The position numbers and the translations under genes are program-made. From positions 1 through 64,000 of the forward strand of contig CAYWIF010000001.1 of NCBI GenBank assembly GCA_964458265.1: 64,000 nucleotides of DNA. Direction: 5' to 3'. Within the stretch, counting starts at the first letter, position 1, and each line of letters begins with the position of its first letter. This document shows positions 26,625-35,284 of the stretch, piece after piece. The stretch is from JAGVSR01 sp964458265 (GTDB lineage: Bacteria > Pseudomonadota > Alphaproteobacteria > Rhizobiales > Hyphomicrobiaceae). The notes under the pieces are model-generated. The model did not search any database, had not been told where the DNA came from, and saw only the letters and a list, made by a program, of their open reading frames with translations.

Positions 26625-27650
26625 TCATTGCTTTCTGGCGAGCTGGCGAATTGCGGCGATTTCACGGGCCCATTCCTTGAAGGGACGCGCCGGCGTACCG
26701 CCCATCCGCGCGCCAGCTTCCACGTCGTCCTTCACGTGAGCGGTGCCCGCGATCTGCGCTCCTGCCCCCACCTTTACATGACCAATCACGCCGGAGTGCG
26801 CACCCATGACCACGAAGTCTCCGATTTCGGCGGACCCGGCGATGCCGCACTGGGCGACGATCACGCAGTGCCTGCCGATGACAACGTTGTGCGCGATCTG
26901 GACGAGGTTATCGATCTTGGTTCCTTCACCAATGATCGTATCGGCCAGCGACCCGCGATCGACCGTCGTGTTGGCTCCGATTTCGACGGCGTCGCCGACC
27001 AGCACCCGACCGATCTGGGGTACTTTGAAATGCCCGTTCGCGCTCATGGCGAAACCGAAGCCATCCTGACCAAGGCGTGCACCGGAGTGAATGATGACGC
27101 CATTGCCCAGGATCGCGTGCGTGACCGTGGCACCGGGACCAATGTAGCAATCATTGCCGACACGAACCCGGTAGCCGACGACTGCGCCGGCGGCGACCAC
27201 CGAGCCTTCGCCGATGTCCGCTTCGCGCCCAACAATGGCGCCGGGCTCGATGATGGCGCTTTCTGCAATGTTGGCGCTGGCATGGACCAGTGCGCCGTTG
27301 CTGCCAGCGCGTGAGGCCGCGGCTTTGCTACGCAAGGCGTCGGGATAAAACAGTGTAAGCACACGCGCGAAGGCGCCATAGGGCGCATCGCTGGTGAGGA
27401 TAGATACGCCGCCTGGTGCTTTGCTGGCGTCCCGCGGCGACAAGATGCAGGCTCCGGCGCGCGTTGTCCCAAGCAGTGATGCGTATTTTCTATTCTCGAA
27501 GAACGTCAGGTCGCGTTCGGTGGCGGCGTTGAGGGGGCGCACATCGTCGATCGTACGATCCTGGACGCCGAGGATGTTCGCCCCGGAAGCCGACGAGATT
27601 TCGGCGAGCGTAAACGGACCAGCCCGATGGAAGAAACCGGGATGTTGCAT
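26625..27650 (-). CDS. lpxD: UDP-3-O-acylglucosamine N-acyltransferase
   Basis: 341-residue lipid A biosynthesis enzyme that adds the second acyl chain to UDP-3-O-acylglucosamine. The N-terminal uridine-binding domain (to about 100) is followed by a left-handed beta-helix of hexapeptide repeats (IAESAIIEPGAIVG onwards) with the catalytic-region sequence QIAHNVVIG and HSGARLGQDGFGFA, and a C-terminal helical tail. The ATG at 27650 has AGGAGACC upstream; the longer open frame is rejected. Unusually, it is not beside lpxA, fabZ or bamA in this window, so it may be a stand-alone or second copy. Confidence 0.93.
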   Translation of the reverse strand: MQHPGFFHRAGPFTLAEISSASGANILGVQDRTIDDVRPLNAATERDLTFFENRKYASLLGTTRAGACILSPRDASKAPGGVSILTSDAPYGAFARVLTLFYPDALRSKAAASRAGSNGALVHASANIAESAIIEPGAIVGREADIGEGSVVAAGAVVGYRVRVGNDCYIGPGATVTHAILGNGVIIHSGARLGQDGFGFAMSANGHFKVPQIGRVLVGDAVEIGANTTVDRGSLADTIIGEGTKIDNLVQIAHNVVIGRHCVIVAQCGIAGSAEIGDFVVMGAHSGVIGHVKVGAGAQIAGTAHVKDDVEAGARMGGTPARPFKEWAREIAAIRQLARKQ

Positions 27651-27749
27651 CGTGGTCTCCTTTGCAGGAGGCCAGATGCCCGCTGCCGCTCCGTTCTGGA
27701 TCGTGACGTGCCCGACTGTAGACCAAAGGAAAGACGGCCGCACCGCGAT

Positions 27750-28034
27750 TTAACTTGGGGCAGGACCCTCTGAGCCAGCCTTCAACTCACTCTCAGCCCG
27801 CTCTAAGGGGTAATCGAGGCTTCCATATAACCGTTTGATGTCGGCACCGATGAACCTCTCTTCCCCGATTTCCATGACGGTTCCATGAAGCATTTCGACG
27901 GGCAACTTCTCCATCACGAACTGAATAGCTTCGGCGGCACTGCCGAAGCGATAGAACGTCATGGGACGCTTGGCAGCGCCACGGCCACGGCTCGCGTAGA
28001 CTTCAGCCGGAATCCGATAATCGAACGTGTCCAT
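27750..28034 (-). CDS. Conserved small alphaproteobacterial protein
   Basis: 94 residues from the ATG at 28034. The sequence begins MDTFDYRIPAEVYASRGRG and ends DIKRLYGSLDYPLER. Similar short proteins with the FDYRIPAEVY start are widespread in Hyphomicrobiales as unnamed hypothetical proteins; the fold and role are unknown. No signal peptide or membrane segment. The frame is open to 28112, but the similarity begins at the chosen Met. It precedes lpxD by 99 bp on the same strand. Confidence 0.65.
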   Translation of the reverse strand: MDTFDYRIPAEVYASRGRGAAKRPMTFYRFGSAAEAIQFVMEKLPVEMLHGTVMEIGEERFIGADIKRLYGSLDYPLERAESELKAGSEGPAPS

Positions 28035-28287
28035 CTCATTTAGATGGCGACTTGACTGGGAGAATACAAGGTTAATCGGCCCGTCGCCCGAAGGTGCGGC
28101 GCCCATAAACACGGCGCGGCCGCGTTCCTTCGTCAGATGCTGAATTCAGCAGGATGGCAGCATCGATCCGGGTGGAGTGCTGAGGTGTTGATTTGGCTCT
28201 GGTAATGCCGAAAAGCCACTTTACCAGACTTGCTGATCGGCGACAGACTTGCGTTCGGGTGACGTGACACTAGAGGATCTCCCGCGC

Positions 28288-28557
28288 ATGTCTTCGGATG
28301 ACTTTCGCCGTCAGATCGACGGCTTTGGCTTGACGACCGCCGACATTCTTTATCGCCTGCCCGATCATCCCACGATCCTGCAGCAGTACGTCTGGCAGGA
28401 CTACGACAAAGCGCCGAGCTTTCCAGAGCTGAATAAGTTCCTGATGTTCTGGCAGGCAAAGCTGGAAGGGCTGCTCTTTCGCGTCACCGTTTGCCACAAA
28501 ACGCTGATCGGTCCTGCGGAACTAAGGGCTGTCAATGGCGAGTTCCGGCTGAATTGA
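28288..28557 (+). CDS. usg: Usg family protein
   Basis: 89 residues matching the alphaproteobacterial Usg family (named from a gene upstream of trp genes in Caulobacter; sometimes mis-annotated as a tryptophan-synthesis subunit). Conserved run: LTTADILYRLPDHPTILQQY, then VWQDYDKAPSFPELNKFLMFW. Function unknown, probably cytosolic. No trp gene is adjacent here. The ATG at 28288 was preferred over upstream GTG/TTG codons. Confidence 0.85.
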   Translation: MSSDDFRRQIDGFGLTTADILYRLPDHPTILQQYVWQDYDKAPSFPELNKFLMFWQAKLEGLLFRVTVCHKTLIGPAELRAVNGEFRLN

Positions 28558-28638
28558 GCTTTCTCGACAAGTCACGTGCACAGGTGAAGGCCCTGATGGC
28601 CGGGTCATGCCCGACCACGACGAGATTGCGCTAACGTT

Positions 28639-29169
28639 TCAGGCGCCGGCAGGGCGGAAGGCTTTGCAGATCGCGGGATCGGTTTCCAGGCGCGGGCCGC
28701 CGATGAGATCGATGCAATAGGGAATGGCGGGAAAGACCGCGAGCATGCACAGGCGGATCGCGGCCGGTTTACCGGGCAGGTTGACGATCAACGTTGAGCC
28801 GCGAATGCCGGCGGTCTGCCGCGAGAGAATGGCGGTTGGGACTTGCTTCAGGCTTTCTAGCCGCATCAATTCTCCGAAACCCGGCAGCATTTTCTCCGAC
28901 ACGGCATCAGTCGCCTCGGGCGTCACATCGCGCGCGGCGGGTCCGGTGCCGCCCGTCGTGAAGATCAGGCAGCAGCGCTCGCCATCGGCGAGATCAATGA
29001 GAGACGATTCGATCCCCGGCCGGTCGTCAGGGATGATACGTGCGACGGGTTCCCACGAGGACGTGAGTAATTCCGACAGCACGGCCCCTATTGCCGGACC
29101 ACCTTTATCCTCGTAGATGCCGCGGCTGGCACGATCCGATACCGTAACGATGCCGATGCGGGCGGTCAT
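28639..29169 (-). CDS. mogA: Molybdopterin adenylyltransferase
   Basis: 176-residue MoaB/Mog-type enzyme that adenylates molybdopterin before molybdenum insertion. It shows ARIGIVTVSDRASRGIYEDKGG at the N-terminus and the signature TTGGTGPAARDVTPEAT, and ends in the NLPGKPAAIRLCM region. The ATG at 29169 follows TGGAGTTCTCA; ten codons of open frame upstream are ignored. Only a few kb from a MocA-like cytidylyltransferase candidate and a molybdenum hydroxylase, it may support cofactor supply for that enzyme. Confidence 0.93.
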   Translation of the reverse strand: MTARIGIVTVSDRASRGIYEDKGGPAIGAVLSELLTSSWEPVARIIPDDRPGIESSLIDLADGERCCLIFTTGGTGPAARDVTPEATDAVSEKMLPGFGELMRLESLKQVPTAILSRQTAGIRGSTLIVNLPGKPAAIRLCMLAVFPAIPYCIDLIGGPRLETDPAICKAFRPAGA

Positions 29170-29323
29170 TGAGAACTCCAGGAAATGCCGATCGGACACT
29201 GCTATACAGGAAGTAGACCGGCGAACCAGGGGCGACCCTGCCGCGTTTCACTGCTACGCGTTGCTATGCCAGCGCAACTCCCCGGCCGGGCGCCCGTGCC
29301 GATGCCGACCCAGGAGGCCGCCA

Positions 29324-29602
29324 ATGATCGTATCGCGCATCACAGCTTTGACCCTTGTTGCGGGGGTTGCCGGAACGGTGTTGCTCGCCCCGACCGGCGC
29401 CGACGCACAGCGGCGATGGGCAAAGCCATACTACTCGGAAGAGTACGATACTAAGCGGCCCATGCGCGGCTACGAAGGCTTCCTCTTCCCTGACTATTAT
29501 TGTTCGTATAAGCGCTATCCGCGCCGGGCCTGTTCGACAGACAAACGCGGGCGCGAGCGGTGCCGTGTCGTGGGGTGGACCCTGCAGCAGACTTGCCATT
29601 GA
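29324..29602 (+). CDS. Small secreted Cys/Tyr-rich protein
   Basis: 92 residues from an ATG with AGGAGG 8 nt upstream. The signal peptide (about 1-29, ends ADAQR) precedes a mature part with four cysteines (YYCSY, RACST, ERCRV, QTCH) and many Tyr and Arg. Same style as the other two short secreted proteins in this window but without clear sequence identity to them. Function unknown. Confidence 0.75.
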   Translation: MIVSRITALTLVAGVAGTVLLAPTGADAQRRWAKPYYSEEYDTKRPMRGYEGFLFPDYYCSYKRYPRRACSTDKRGRERCRVVGWTLQQTCH

Positions 29603-29672
29603 CCGATCAGCGGCGTGAAACCGGCGGGCCGGCGATGCGTAACTTGCCGGTTGGCCGGCAGCGGAGGACATG

Positions 29673-30725
29673 ATGGATCACGACAACGTCAAGCTCTATT
29701 ACGGCAAAGTCTTGAAATCGTCGGAGGATCTTAAGACCTCGGCGTGCTGCACGGCAGATGCAATGCCGGCACATTTGCGGCCACTGGCGGCAAAAATTCA
29801 TCCGGAAGTATCGGCCAAATATTACGGCTGCGGGCTCGTGCACCCATCGGAATTGTCCGGGCGGCGCGTGCTCGACCTTGGCGCAGGGTCGGGTCGGGAT
29901 GCCTACATGCTGGCGCAGCTCGTGGGTGAAGCAGGCGAGATTGTTGGCGTCGACATGACGGACGAACAGCTCGACGTGGCGCGGCGGCATGTGGATTGGC
30001 ATGCGCGCGAATTCGGCTACCCGAAGCCGAATGCACGGTTCCTCCAGGGCTATATCGAACGGCTCGGCGAGCTTGGTCTCGAGCCTCGCTCCTTCGACGT
30101 GATCGTCTCGAACTGTGTCATCAATCTTTCGATCGACAAGGCGGCGGTTCTGAAAGGTGCGTTCGATCTGTTGAAGCCCGGCGGCGAGCTGTATTTTTCG
30201 GATGTGTATGCGGATCGTCGCTTGAACGTCGATCTCGCGAAAGACCCCGAGCTTTACGGCGAGTGCTTGGGTGGGGCGCTCTACTGGAACGATTTCCTAT
30301 CGCTGGCCAAGGCGGCCGGTTTCCTCGACCCGAGGCTTGTGACGAGCCGTCCGCTCGATGTCACCAACGACGCGATCCGCAAGAAACTTGGTGCGGCGCA
30401 GTTTTTTTCCGCGACGTACCGGCTGTTCAAACTCGATGGTCTCGAGCCTGCGTGCGAGGACTACGGGCAGGCCGTCATTTACAAGGGCACCGTGCCAGAA
30501 GAGCCCGACATCTTCGTGCTCGACGGACACCATCACATCGAAAAGGGACGTATTTTCCCGGTGTGCGGCAACACATGGCGGATGCTCGCCGAGACGCGAT
30601 TTGCACCTCACTTCCAGTTTGTGGGAGATTTTAGAACGCACTTCGGCATCTTCCCCGGATGCGGTACTTCTATTCCGTTCACGGCAGCGGACGATCCGAA
30701 CGGCACAAGCGGAGCGTGCTGCTGA
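29673..30725 (+). CDS. arsM: Arsenite methyltransferase-like SAM enzyme
   Basis: 350-residue SAM-dependent methyltransferase. The SAM-binding motif VLDLGAGSGRDAY is at about 67-79. Cysteines at about 53, 148 and 198 have the spacing of the three catalytic Cys of ArsM (about 95 and 50 residues apart; known enzymes about 102 and 50), and the C-terminus ends in ACC. ArsM converts As(III) to methylated, partly volatile forms. No arsR, acr3 or arsC is adjacent, so another thiophilic substrate cannot be excluded. The second of two tandem ATG codons was chosen, as GGAGG is only 2 nt from the first. Its stop overlaps the next start (ATG at 30725). Confidence 0.85.
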   Translation: MDHDNVKLYYGKVLKSSEDLKTSACCTADAMPAHLRPLAAKIHPEVSAKYYGCGLVHPSELSGRRVLDLGAGSGRDAYMLAQLVGEAGEIVGVDMTDEQLDVARRHVDWHAREFGYPKPNARFLQGYIERLGELGLEPRSFDVIVSNCVINLSIDKAAVLKGAFDLLKPGGELYFSDVYADRRLNVDLAKDPELYGECLGGALYWNDFLSLAKAAGFLDPRLVTSRPLDVTNDAIRKKLGAAQFFSATYRLFKLDGLEPACEDYGQAVIYKGTVPEEPDIFVLDGHHHIEKGRIFPVCGNTWRMLAETRFAPHFQFVGDFRTHFGIFPGCGTSIPFTAADDPNGTSGACC

Positions 30726-31330
30726 TGCGGACTGCCGCGCTGGTTCTCGCGGCGGGGCGATCGCGACGGTTTGGAAGAGGCAACAAACTTCTGGCCGTGC
30801 TCGAGGGCCGGACGGTGTTGGAGCGGACGGTTGCGGCCGTCAGCGAAGCCGGATTCAGTGACATCGCCGTCGTGACCGGCCCCGCACATGTGGCAACTGG
30901 CGAAATTCTGCGGGCCTACCCAGTGCGTTTCGTGCGATGCCCGGACGAGAAGGACGGGATGGGCTATTCGATTGCGGCTGGCGTTGCGTCGCTGGGGCCG
31001 GACATCGACGGGGTTGCAATCCTGCCCGGGGACATGCCGCTGATGACGACTGCAACATTGCGGTCGCTCGTTGATATGTTTGCCGCGCAGGGCGGGAAGC
31101 GGATTGTCCATCCCGTCGATCGAGCGGGGGAGCAACACAATCCCGTGATCTGGCCGCGCGCGTTTTTTGCAGACCTGCAAATTTTGGCGGGCGACAGGGG
31201 CGCGAAGTTCCTGATCCGAGATGCGTTCGGCGTGCGCATTGCAGACGATTCGACGTTGTTGGATGTCGATACCGCCGAGGCATTCGCAATTGCGCGGCAG
31301 GCGCTTACCGGGAAATCCGCAGCGGTCTGA
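30725..31330 (+). CDS. MocA-like molybdenum cofactor nucleotidyltransferase
   Basis: 201-residue NTP-transferase of the MobA/MocA class. The N-terminus has LVLAAGRSRRFGRGNKLL (nucleotide-binding GxSxRxG with Lys), then VAILPGDMPLMT (metal-binding Asp) and VHPVDRAGEQHNPVIWP. MocA forms molybdopterin cytosine dinucleotide, the cofactor used by xanthine-dehydrogenase-type enzymes such as the one at 32283-34978. Translationally coupled to the ArsM-like gene by a TGATG overlap. The ATG at 30725 is preferred to the upstream frame, which lies inside arsM. Confidence 0.85.
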   Translation: MRTAALVLAAGRSRRFGRGNKLLAVLEGRTVLERTVAAVSEAGFSDIAVVTGPAHVATGEILRAYPVRFVRCPDEKDGMGYSIAAGVASLGPDIDGVAILPGDMPLMTTATLRSLVDMFAAQGGKRIVHPVDRAGEQHNPVIWPRAFFADLQILAGDRGAKFLIRDAFGVRIADDSTLLDVDTAEAFAIARQALTGKSAAV

Positions 31331-31558
31331 GTTTCGCATCGCGCGCATGTGCAAACTGCATGGCAAGACGCCCTATCGCGCGTACAGCGTTCAAACACGG
31401 AAATGTCATGGGATGACTTGATCAGCCACAGGCCGCACAGTGCGCGCGGGTCCATACTGGCCGCGCAGATAAGCAGCCGTCCGCTGGTCTCGGATACCTA
31501 AGCTTTTCGCACTTCCCGAAGGCCCGCGTCGCGTCAACACTAGCCTGGGGATAAGATC

Positions 31559-31957
31559 ATGACCAACAAGCCGACACAGCAGGAACTCGACTACGGGGTG
31601 CTGGAAGCGCGCGCGAAAGCGACGCTTGAATCCTGGATGGCGATGCAGCGTCCGGTCTTCACGATGATGACGGAAATCAACGGACGCCTGATCGATCAAG
31701 CGTTCCGCGTCAATAAGGCGTGGCTCGGCTTCATGGGCCGTTGCATCGAACATGAACTCGAAGCGACGCGGCGATTGATGGGCTGCCGGAACGTGAACGA
31801 TCTCGTCAGCACGTATCGCGACGTGGTCGATACCGCGCAGCGCGAGGTGCGCATCGAGGTCGAGCAACTTTCGCGGCTGAACCAGGAAGTGGCGGGCGAG
31901 ACGGTCGCTGCATTCCGTGAGGGTCTCGAAGAAGCGGCACAAGAACTTCGGCATTAG
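31559..31957 (+). CDS. Helical phasin-like protein
   Basis: 132 residues, almost all predicted helix with heptad-like patterns and no signal peptide or membrane segment. Segments such as LESWMAMQRPVFTMMTEING and VDTAQREVRIEVEQLSRLNQ recall phasin or granule-associated families. Unrecognised at family level. GGGGATAAGATC precedes the ATG. It is immediately followed by the 40-bp tandem repeats. Confidence 0.7.
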   Translation: MTNKPTQQELDYGVLEARAKATLESWMAMQRPVFTMMTEINGRLIDQAFRVNKAWLGFMGRCIEHELEATRRLMGCRNVNDLVSTYRDVVDTAQREVRIEVEQLSRLNQEVAGETVAAFREGLEEAAQELRH

Positions 31958-31997
31958 ACTGGTGCTCACGGCGCAAAGCGCCTCCGCGCATATTAGT

Positions 31998-32266
31998 TGG
32001 CGCTTCGGATGCCCACGCTGCATCCGCGCCCGATGTTTGGCGCTTCGGATGCCCACGCTGCATCCGCGCTTGATGTTTGGCGCTTCNNNNNNNNNNNNNN
32101 NNNNNNNNNNNNNNNNNNNNNNNNNNNNNNNNNNNNNNNNNNNNNNNNNNNNNNNNNNNNNNNNNNNNNNNNNNNNNNNNNNNNNNTGGCGCTTCGGATG
32201 CCCACGCTGCATCCGCGCTTGATGTTTGGCGCTTCGGATGCCCACGCTGCATCCGCGCCTGATGTC
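31998..32266. repeat. 40-bp tandem repeat array interrupted by scaffold gap
   Basis: Two complete 40-bp units (31998-32037, 32038-32077) and the first 9 bp of a third precede 100 N; two further units (32187-32226, 32227-32266) follow. Each unit contains the inverted repeat CGGATGC/GCATCCG around a 7-nt CCACGCT loop. Units differ mainly at one or two bases near position 33-34 (CC, TT or CT) and, in the last unit, at the end. Because 40 is not divisible by 3, no coding frame repeats. The repeat lies between a phasin-like gene and a molybdenum hydroxylase gene, both ending toward it. Confidence 0.95.
32087..32186. other. 100-N scaffold gap
   Basis: Exactly 100 unknown bases inside the tandem repeat, the usual placeholder for a gap of unknown size. 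The assembler most likely failed because the array is longer than the read length; the number of units is unknown. Confidence 0.97.
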
Positions 32267-32282
32267 TGTGGGTCTTCGCGGG

Positions 32283-34505
32283 TTAGGTGGCCGCGAGTTT
32301 GTGGACGGACAGTGGGAGCTGACGGAAGCGCTGACCGGTGAGGGCTGCGACCGCGTTGGCGACGGCTGGGCCGATCGGCGGCGTGCCGGGCTCGCCGATG
32401 CCCGTGGGCGGCGCGGCTGACGGCACGATGTGGACTTCCACCTTGGGCATCTCGTTAAAGCGCAGCACTTCGTAGTCGTTGAAATTTGTCTGATCGACGG
32501 CGCCATCGGTCAGCGTGACCTGCGAATGCAGCACCGCGCCGAGACCGTAGCCAATACCGCCTTCGATTTGCGCAACGATGTTGTCCGGGTTGATGGCCAA
32601 GCCGCAATCGACCGCGCAGACGACCCGATCAACCTTCGCCTGGCCGTCCACGATGCGAACCTCAACCACTTGCGCGACGAAACTCTTGAAGCTTTCGTGC
32701 ACCGCGACGCCGCGTGCGACCCCTGCGGGCAGTGGCGTGCCCCAGCCTGCCTTTTCGGCGGCGAGTTTGAGGACCGCGGCGTGCCGAGGGTGCGTTTTCT
32801 CGAGCATCGAAAGCCGGAACGCGACGGGATCTTTTCCGGCGAGGCCGGCTATCTCGTCGATCAGCGTTTCCATGACGTAGGCGGTGTGCGTGTGTCCGAC
32901 CGAGCGCCACCATAAAGGCGGGGCGCCGACCTTGGTGTTGTGGACTTCAACCTCGAAATTCGGAATGGCGTAGGGCGTGTCGTTGACGCCTTCGACTGAC
33001 GTTGAATCGACGCCGTCCTTGATGAGCGCCGACGCGAAGGCCGTGCCGTCGATGATGGACTGACCGACGATGCGGTGATGCCAACCTGCAATCTCACCCG
33101 CCTCGGTGAGGCCGATCCTGACCTTGTGGAGATACATTGGCCGGTAGTAGCCGCCCTTGATGTCGTCATCGCGAGTCCAGACGAATTTGACGGGATCGGC
33201 GGTGCCCAGCGCTTTCACGATGTGGGCGGCCTCGGCGACATAGTCGGCATTATAGACGGCGCGGCGGCCGAACGAGCCGCCCGCCCAGAGCGTTTCAATC
33301 GCGACGTCCTCGGGCTTGATGCCGAGGATCGCTGCGATGACCGACTGGTCGATCGTCGGCATCTGGCAGCCGGATTTAAGGGTGGCCTTGCCGTCCTTGA
33401 ATTGGAGGACTGCGTTCAGCGGCTCCATCGGTGCGTGCGCGAGGAAGGGGAACACGAACTCGGTGTCGATGACCGTCTTGGCGCCGGCGATGGCTTTCTC
33501 AGATTCGCCGTCCTTGCGGACGGGGATGCCGGGCTTGGCGGCCAGTGCTTTATATTCTGCGATCAGTTCCGCCGTGCCGCGCTTGTCGGCCGCGCCCTCG
33601 TCCCACGTGACTTGCAGGGCCTCGCGACCTTTCATGGCGGCCCAGGTGGACGAAGCGACCACGGCAACCCCGCCGGGTATCGTGACGATGTCCTTGACGC
33701 CCTTGACCGCTTTCGCTTTCGCAGCGTCGACCGATCCGATTTTGCCGCCGAAGCGCGGCGGCCTGGCCATCACAGCGAACAACATGCCGGGCAAGCGAAC
33801 GTCCTGGGTGAAGACGGGCGCGGCGGTGACCTTGTCTTTCTGATCGAGGCGCGGGAAGGACTTGCCGATGTAGATGAAGTCTTTCGGGTCCTTCAGAGTG
33901 GGATTTTCCGGGACCGGCATCTTGGCGGCTGCGGCGGCAAGTTCGCCGAACGTGGCGGACGTCGTACCATCGCTGACGACGCCCTTGGCCACGGTAATTT
34001 TCGCCGGATCGGTTTTCCATGCCTTGGCGGCGGCTTCGACCAACATCTGCCGCGCAGCCGCGCCGGCCTTGCGGTACTGCTCAAACGAGTTCGCCATCGC
34101 GGTGGAGCCGCCGGTGCCCTGTACACCGAAGAACGTGTTCTTGTAGACCGGCGTATCGGCGGGTGCGAAGCCGGCGACCATCTGCGACCAGTCGGCGTCG
34201 AGTTCCTCGGCGACCAATGTGGCGAGGCCCGTTGCCGTGCCCTGCCCCTTGTCGAGATGCTTGGAGAGAACGGTCACTTTGTTGTCGGGCGAGATCGACA
34301 CGAATGGGTTGAAAACGGCTGCCGCCTCGCCGGCGGCGGCCTTGGCGGATGACGCGGACCCCACGGGCAAATAGGCGCCAATGACCAGTCCCGCACCCGT
34401 CCCTGCGGAGAGACGCAGGAAATTGCGCCGGTCGAAGGCAACGGGGGCAGGCGACGCGGACCGCGACAGCGCGCGAAGGCTCGTGGAAATATCGGAATTG
34501 AACAT
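32283..34505 (-). CDS. Molybdenum hydroxylase large subunit (IorB/xanthine dehydrogenase family)
   Basis: 740-residue molybdopterin-binding catalytic subunit similar to isoquinoline 1-oxidoreductase beta and related aldehyde oxidases. A twin-arginine signal is present (RRNFLRL at 26-32), so the enzyme is exported folded. Motifs: APMEPLNAV, GGSFGRRAVY (in the molybdenum pocket) and GIGEPGTPP with the catalytic Glu near the C-terminus. The start at 34505 has GGGGAG upstream. It lies 14 bp after the small 2Fe-2S subunit gene, forming a two-gene operon without a FAD subunit; no cytochrome acceptor subunit is adjacent. Substrate unknown (N-heterocycle or aldehyde). Confidence 0.9.
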   Translation of the reverse strand: MFNSDISTSLRALSRSASPAPVAFDRRNFLRLSAGTGAGLVIGAYLPVGSASSAKAAAGEAAAVFNPFVSISPDNKVTVLSKHLDKGQGTATGLATLVAEELDADWSQMVAGFAPADTPVYKNTFFGVQGTGGSTAMANSFEQYRKAGAAARQMLVEAAAKAWKTDPAKITVAKGVVSDGTTSATFGELAAAAAKMPVPENPTLKDPKDFIYIGKSFPRLDQKDKVTAAPVFTQDVRLPGMLFAVMARPPRFGGKIGSVDAAKAKAVKGVKDIVTIPGGVAVVASSTWAAMKGREALQVTWDEGAADKRGTAELIAEYKALAAKPGIPVRKDGESEKAIAGAKTVIDTEFVFPFLAHAPMEPLNAVLQFKDGKATLKSGCQMPTIDQSVIAAILGIKPEDVAIETLWAGGSFGRRAVYNADYVAEAAHIVKALGTADPVKFVWTRDDDIKGGYYRPMYLHKVRIGLTEAGEIAGWHHRIVGQSIIDGTAFASALIKDGVDSTSVEGVNDTPYAIPNFEVEVHNTKVGAPPLWWRSVGHTHTAYVMETLIDEIAGLAGKDPVAFRLSMLEKTHPRHAAVLKLAAEKAGWGTPLPAGVARGVAVHESFKSFVAQVVEVRIVDGQAKVDRVVCAVDCGLAINPDNIVAQIEGGIGYGLGAVLHSQVTLTDGAVDQTNFNDYEVLRFNEMPKVEVHIVPSAAPPTGIGEPGTPPIGPAVANAVAALTGQRFRQLPLSVHKLAAT

Positions 34506-34519
34506 GAGTGCGTCTCCCC

Positions 34520-34978
34520 TCAGCCCTTCAGCGTTTCGGCGGCGGTCTGGATGGCGGTGCGGATGCGGGCGTAGGTGGCGCAGCGGCAAATGTTGCCGGT
34601 CATCGCTTCGTCGATGTCGGCGTCGGTCGGCGCGGGCTTACCGCCTAAGAGCGCCACGGCGGACATGATCTGGCCCGGCTGACAGTATCCGCACTGGGCG
34701 ACATCGTGTTTTGCCCATGCGTTACGGACAGCATCGGCCACGGGTCCCGTGAGGCCTTCGGGCGTGGTGATATCCTGGCCAGCGACACTCTCAATTGGTG
34801 TCACGCAGGCCCGGATGGGCGTACCGTCGGCGTGCATGGTGCACGCGCCGCACAGAGCCTGGCCGCAGCCGAACTTGGCCCCCATCAACCCCAATTCATC
34901 GCGGACCACCCAGAGCAACGGCGTGTCAGGATCGGATGTGACCTCGACCTCGCGGCCGTTGATCGACAGTTTGGTCAT
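34520..34978 (-). CDS. 2Fe-2S subunit of molybdenum hydroxylase (IorA-like)
   Basis: 152-residue electron-transfer subunit with two 2Fe-2S clusters: a plant-ferredoxin-type site GCGQALCGAC...RAC (about 38-58) and a helical site CGYCQPG...NICRCATY (about 95-135). It passes electrons from the molybdenum subunit to an unknown acceptor. It has no Tat signal itself and probably rides with the large subunit. GGAGGTTTCG precedes the ATG. Confidence 0.93.
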   Translation of the reverse strand: MTKLSINGREVEVTSDPDTPLLWVVRDELGLMGAKFGCGQALCGACTMHADGTPIRACVTPIESVAGQDITTPEGLTGPVADAVRNAWAKHDVAQCGYCQPGQIMSAVALLGGKPAPTDADIDEAMTGNICRCATYARIRTAIQTAAETLKG

Positions 34979-35284
34979 CGAAACCTCCGGGTGGATTTGA
35001 AACTTCTGAAGACGACGCTGATGCCGCGATCATGTCAGGCGCATGACGGGCCAGGCACTCCCATTCCACCTATGTTGGATACGGCCGCACGAGTTGCAAG
35101 CCTCGGGACGCGGACGACACATACAACGGCGGAAACGGCCCAGCCTCCAGCCTTGATGCCTAAAGTTTATGCTGGACACGCGCGTGTCGACGGCCGGGCA
35201 CTGCGGACGTTAGCGGCCGTTTCAAAATTTACAGTGGACCGACGGCATGCAGCGCAAACCGTTGATTGACGCGAGAGGTAAATC
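34979..35284. other. Intergenic region upstream of molybdenum hydroxylase operon
   Basis: 306 bp between the start of the iorA-like gene and the stop of the outer-membrane barrel gene (both minus strand). It should contain the hydroxylase promoter. No gene, strong terminator or recognised operator was found. Confidence 0.5.

Noticed and set aside
32087..32186. Insertion or mobile element at the gap
   Set aside because: Repeat units on both sides of the N run are in register with a simple tandem array; no terminal inverted repeats or transposase.
31998..32266. CRISPR array
   Set aside because: Units are directly adjacent with no spacers, and no cas gene is present in the window.
31406..32506. 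Minus-strand frame of 366 codons running through the N gap
   Set aside because: It depends on 100 unknown bases, crosses the tandem repeat and overlaps the phasin-like gene and the hydroxylase 3' end.
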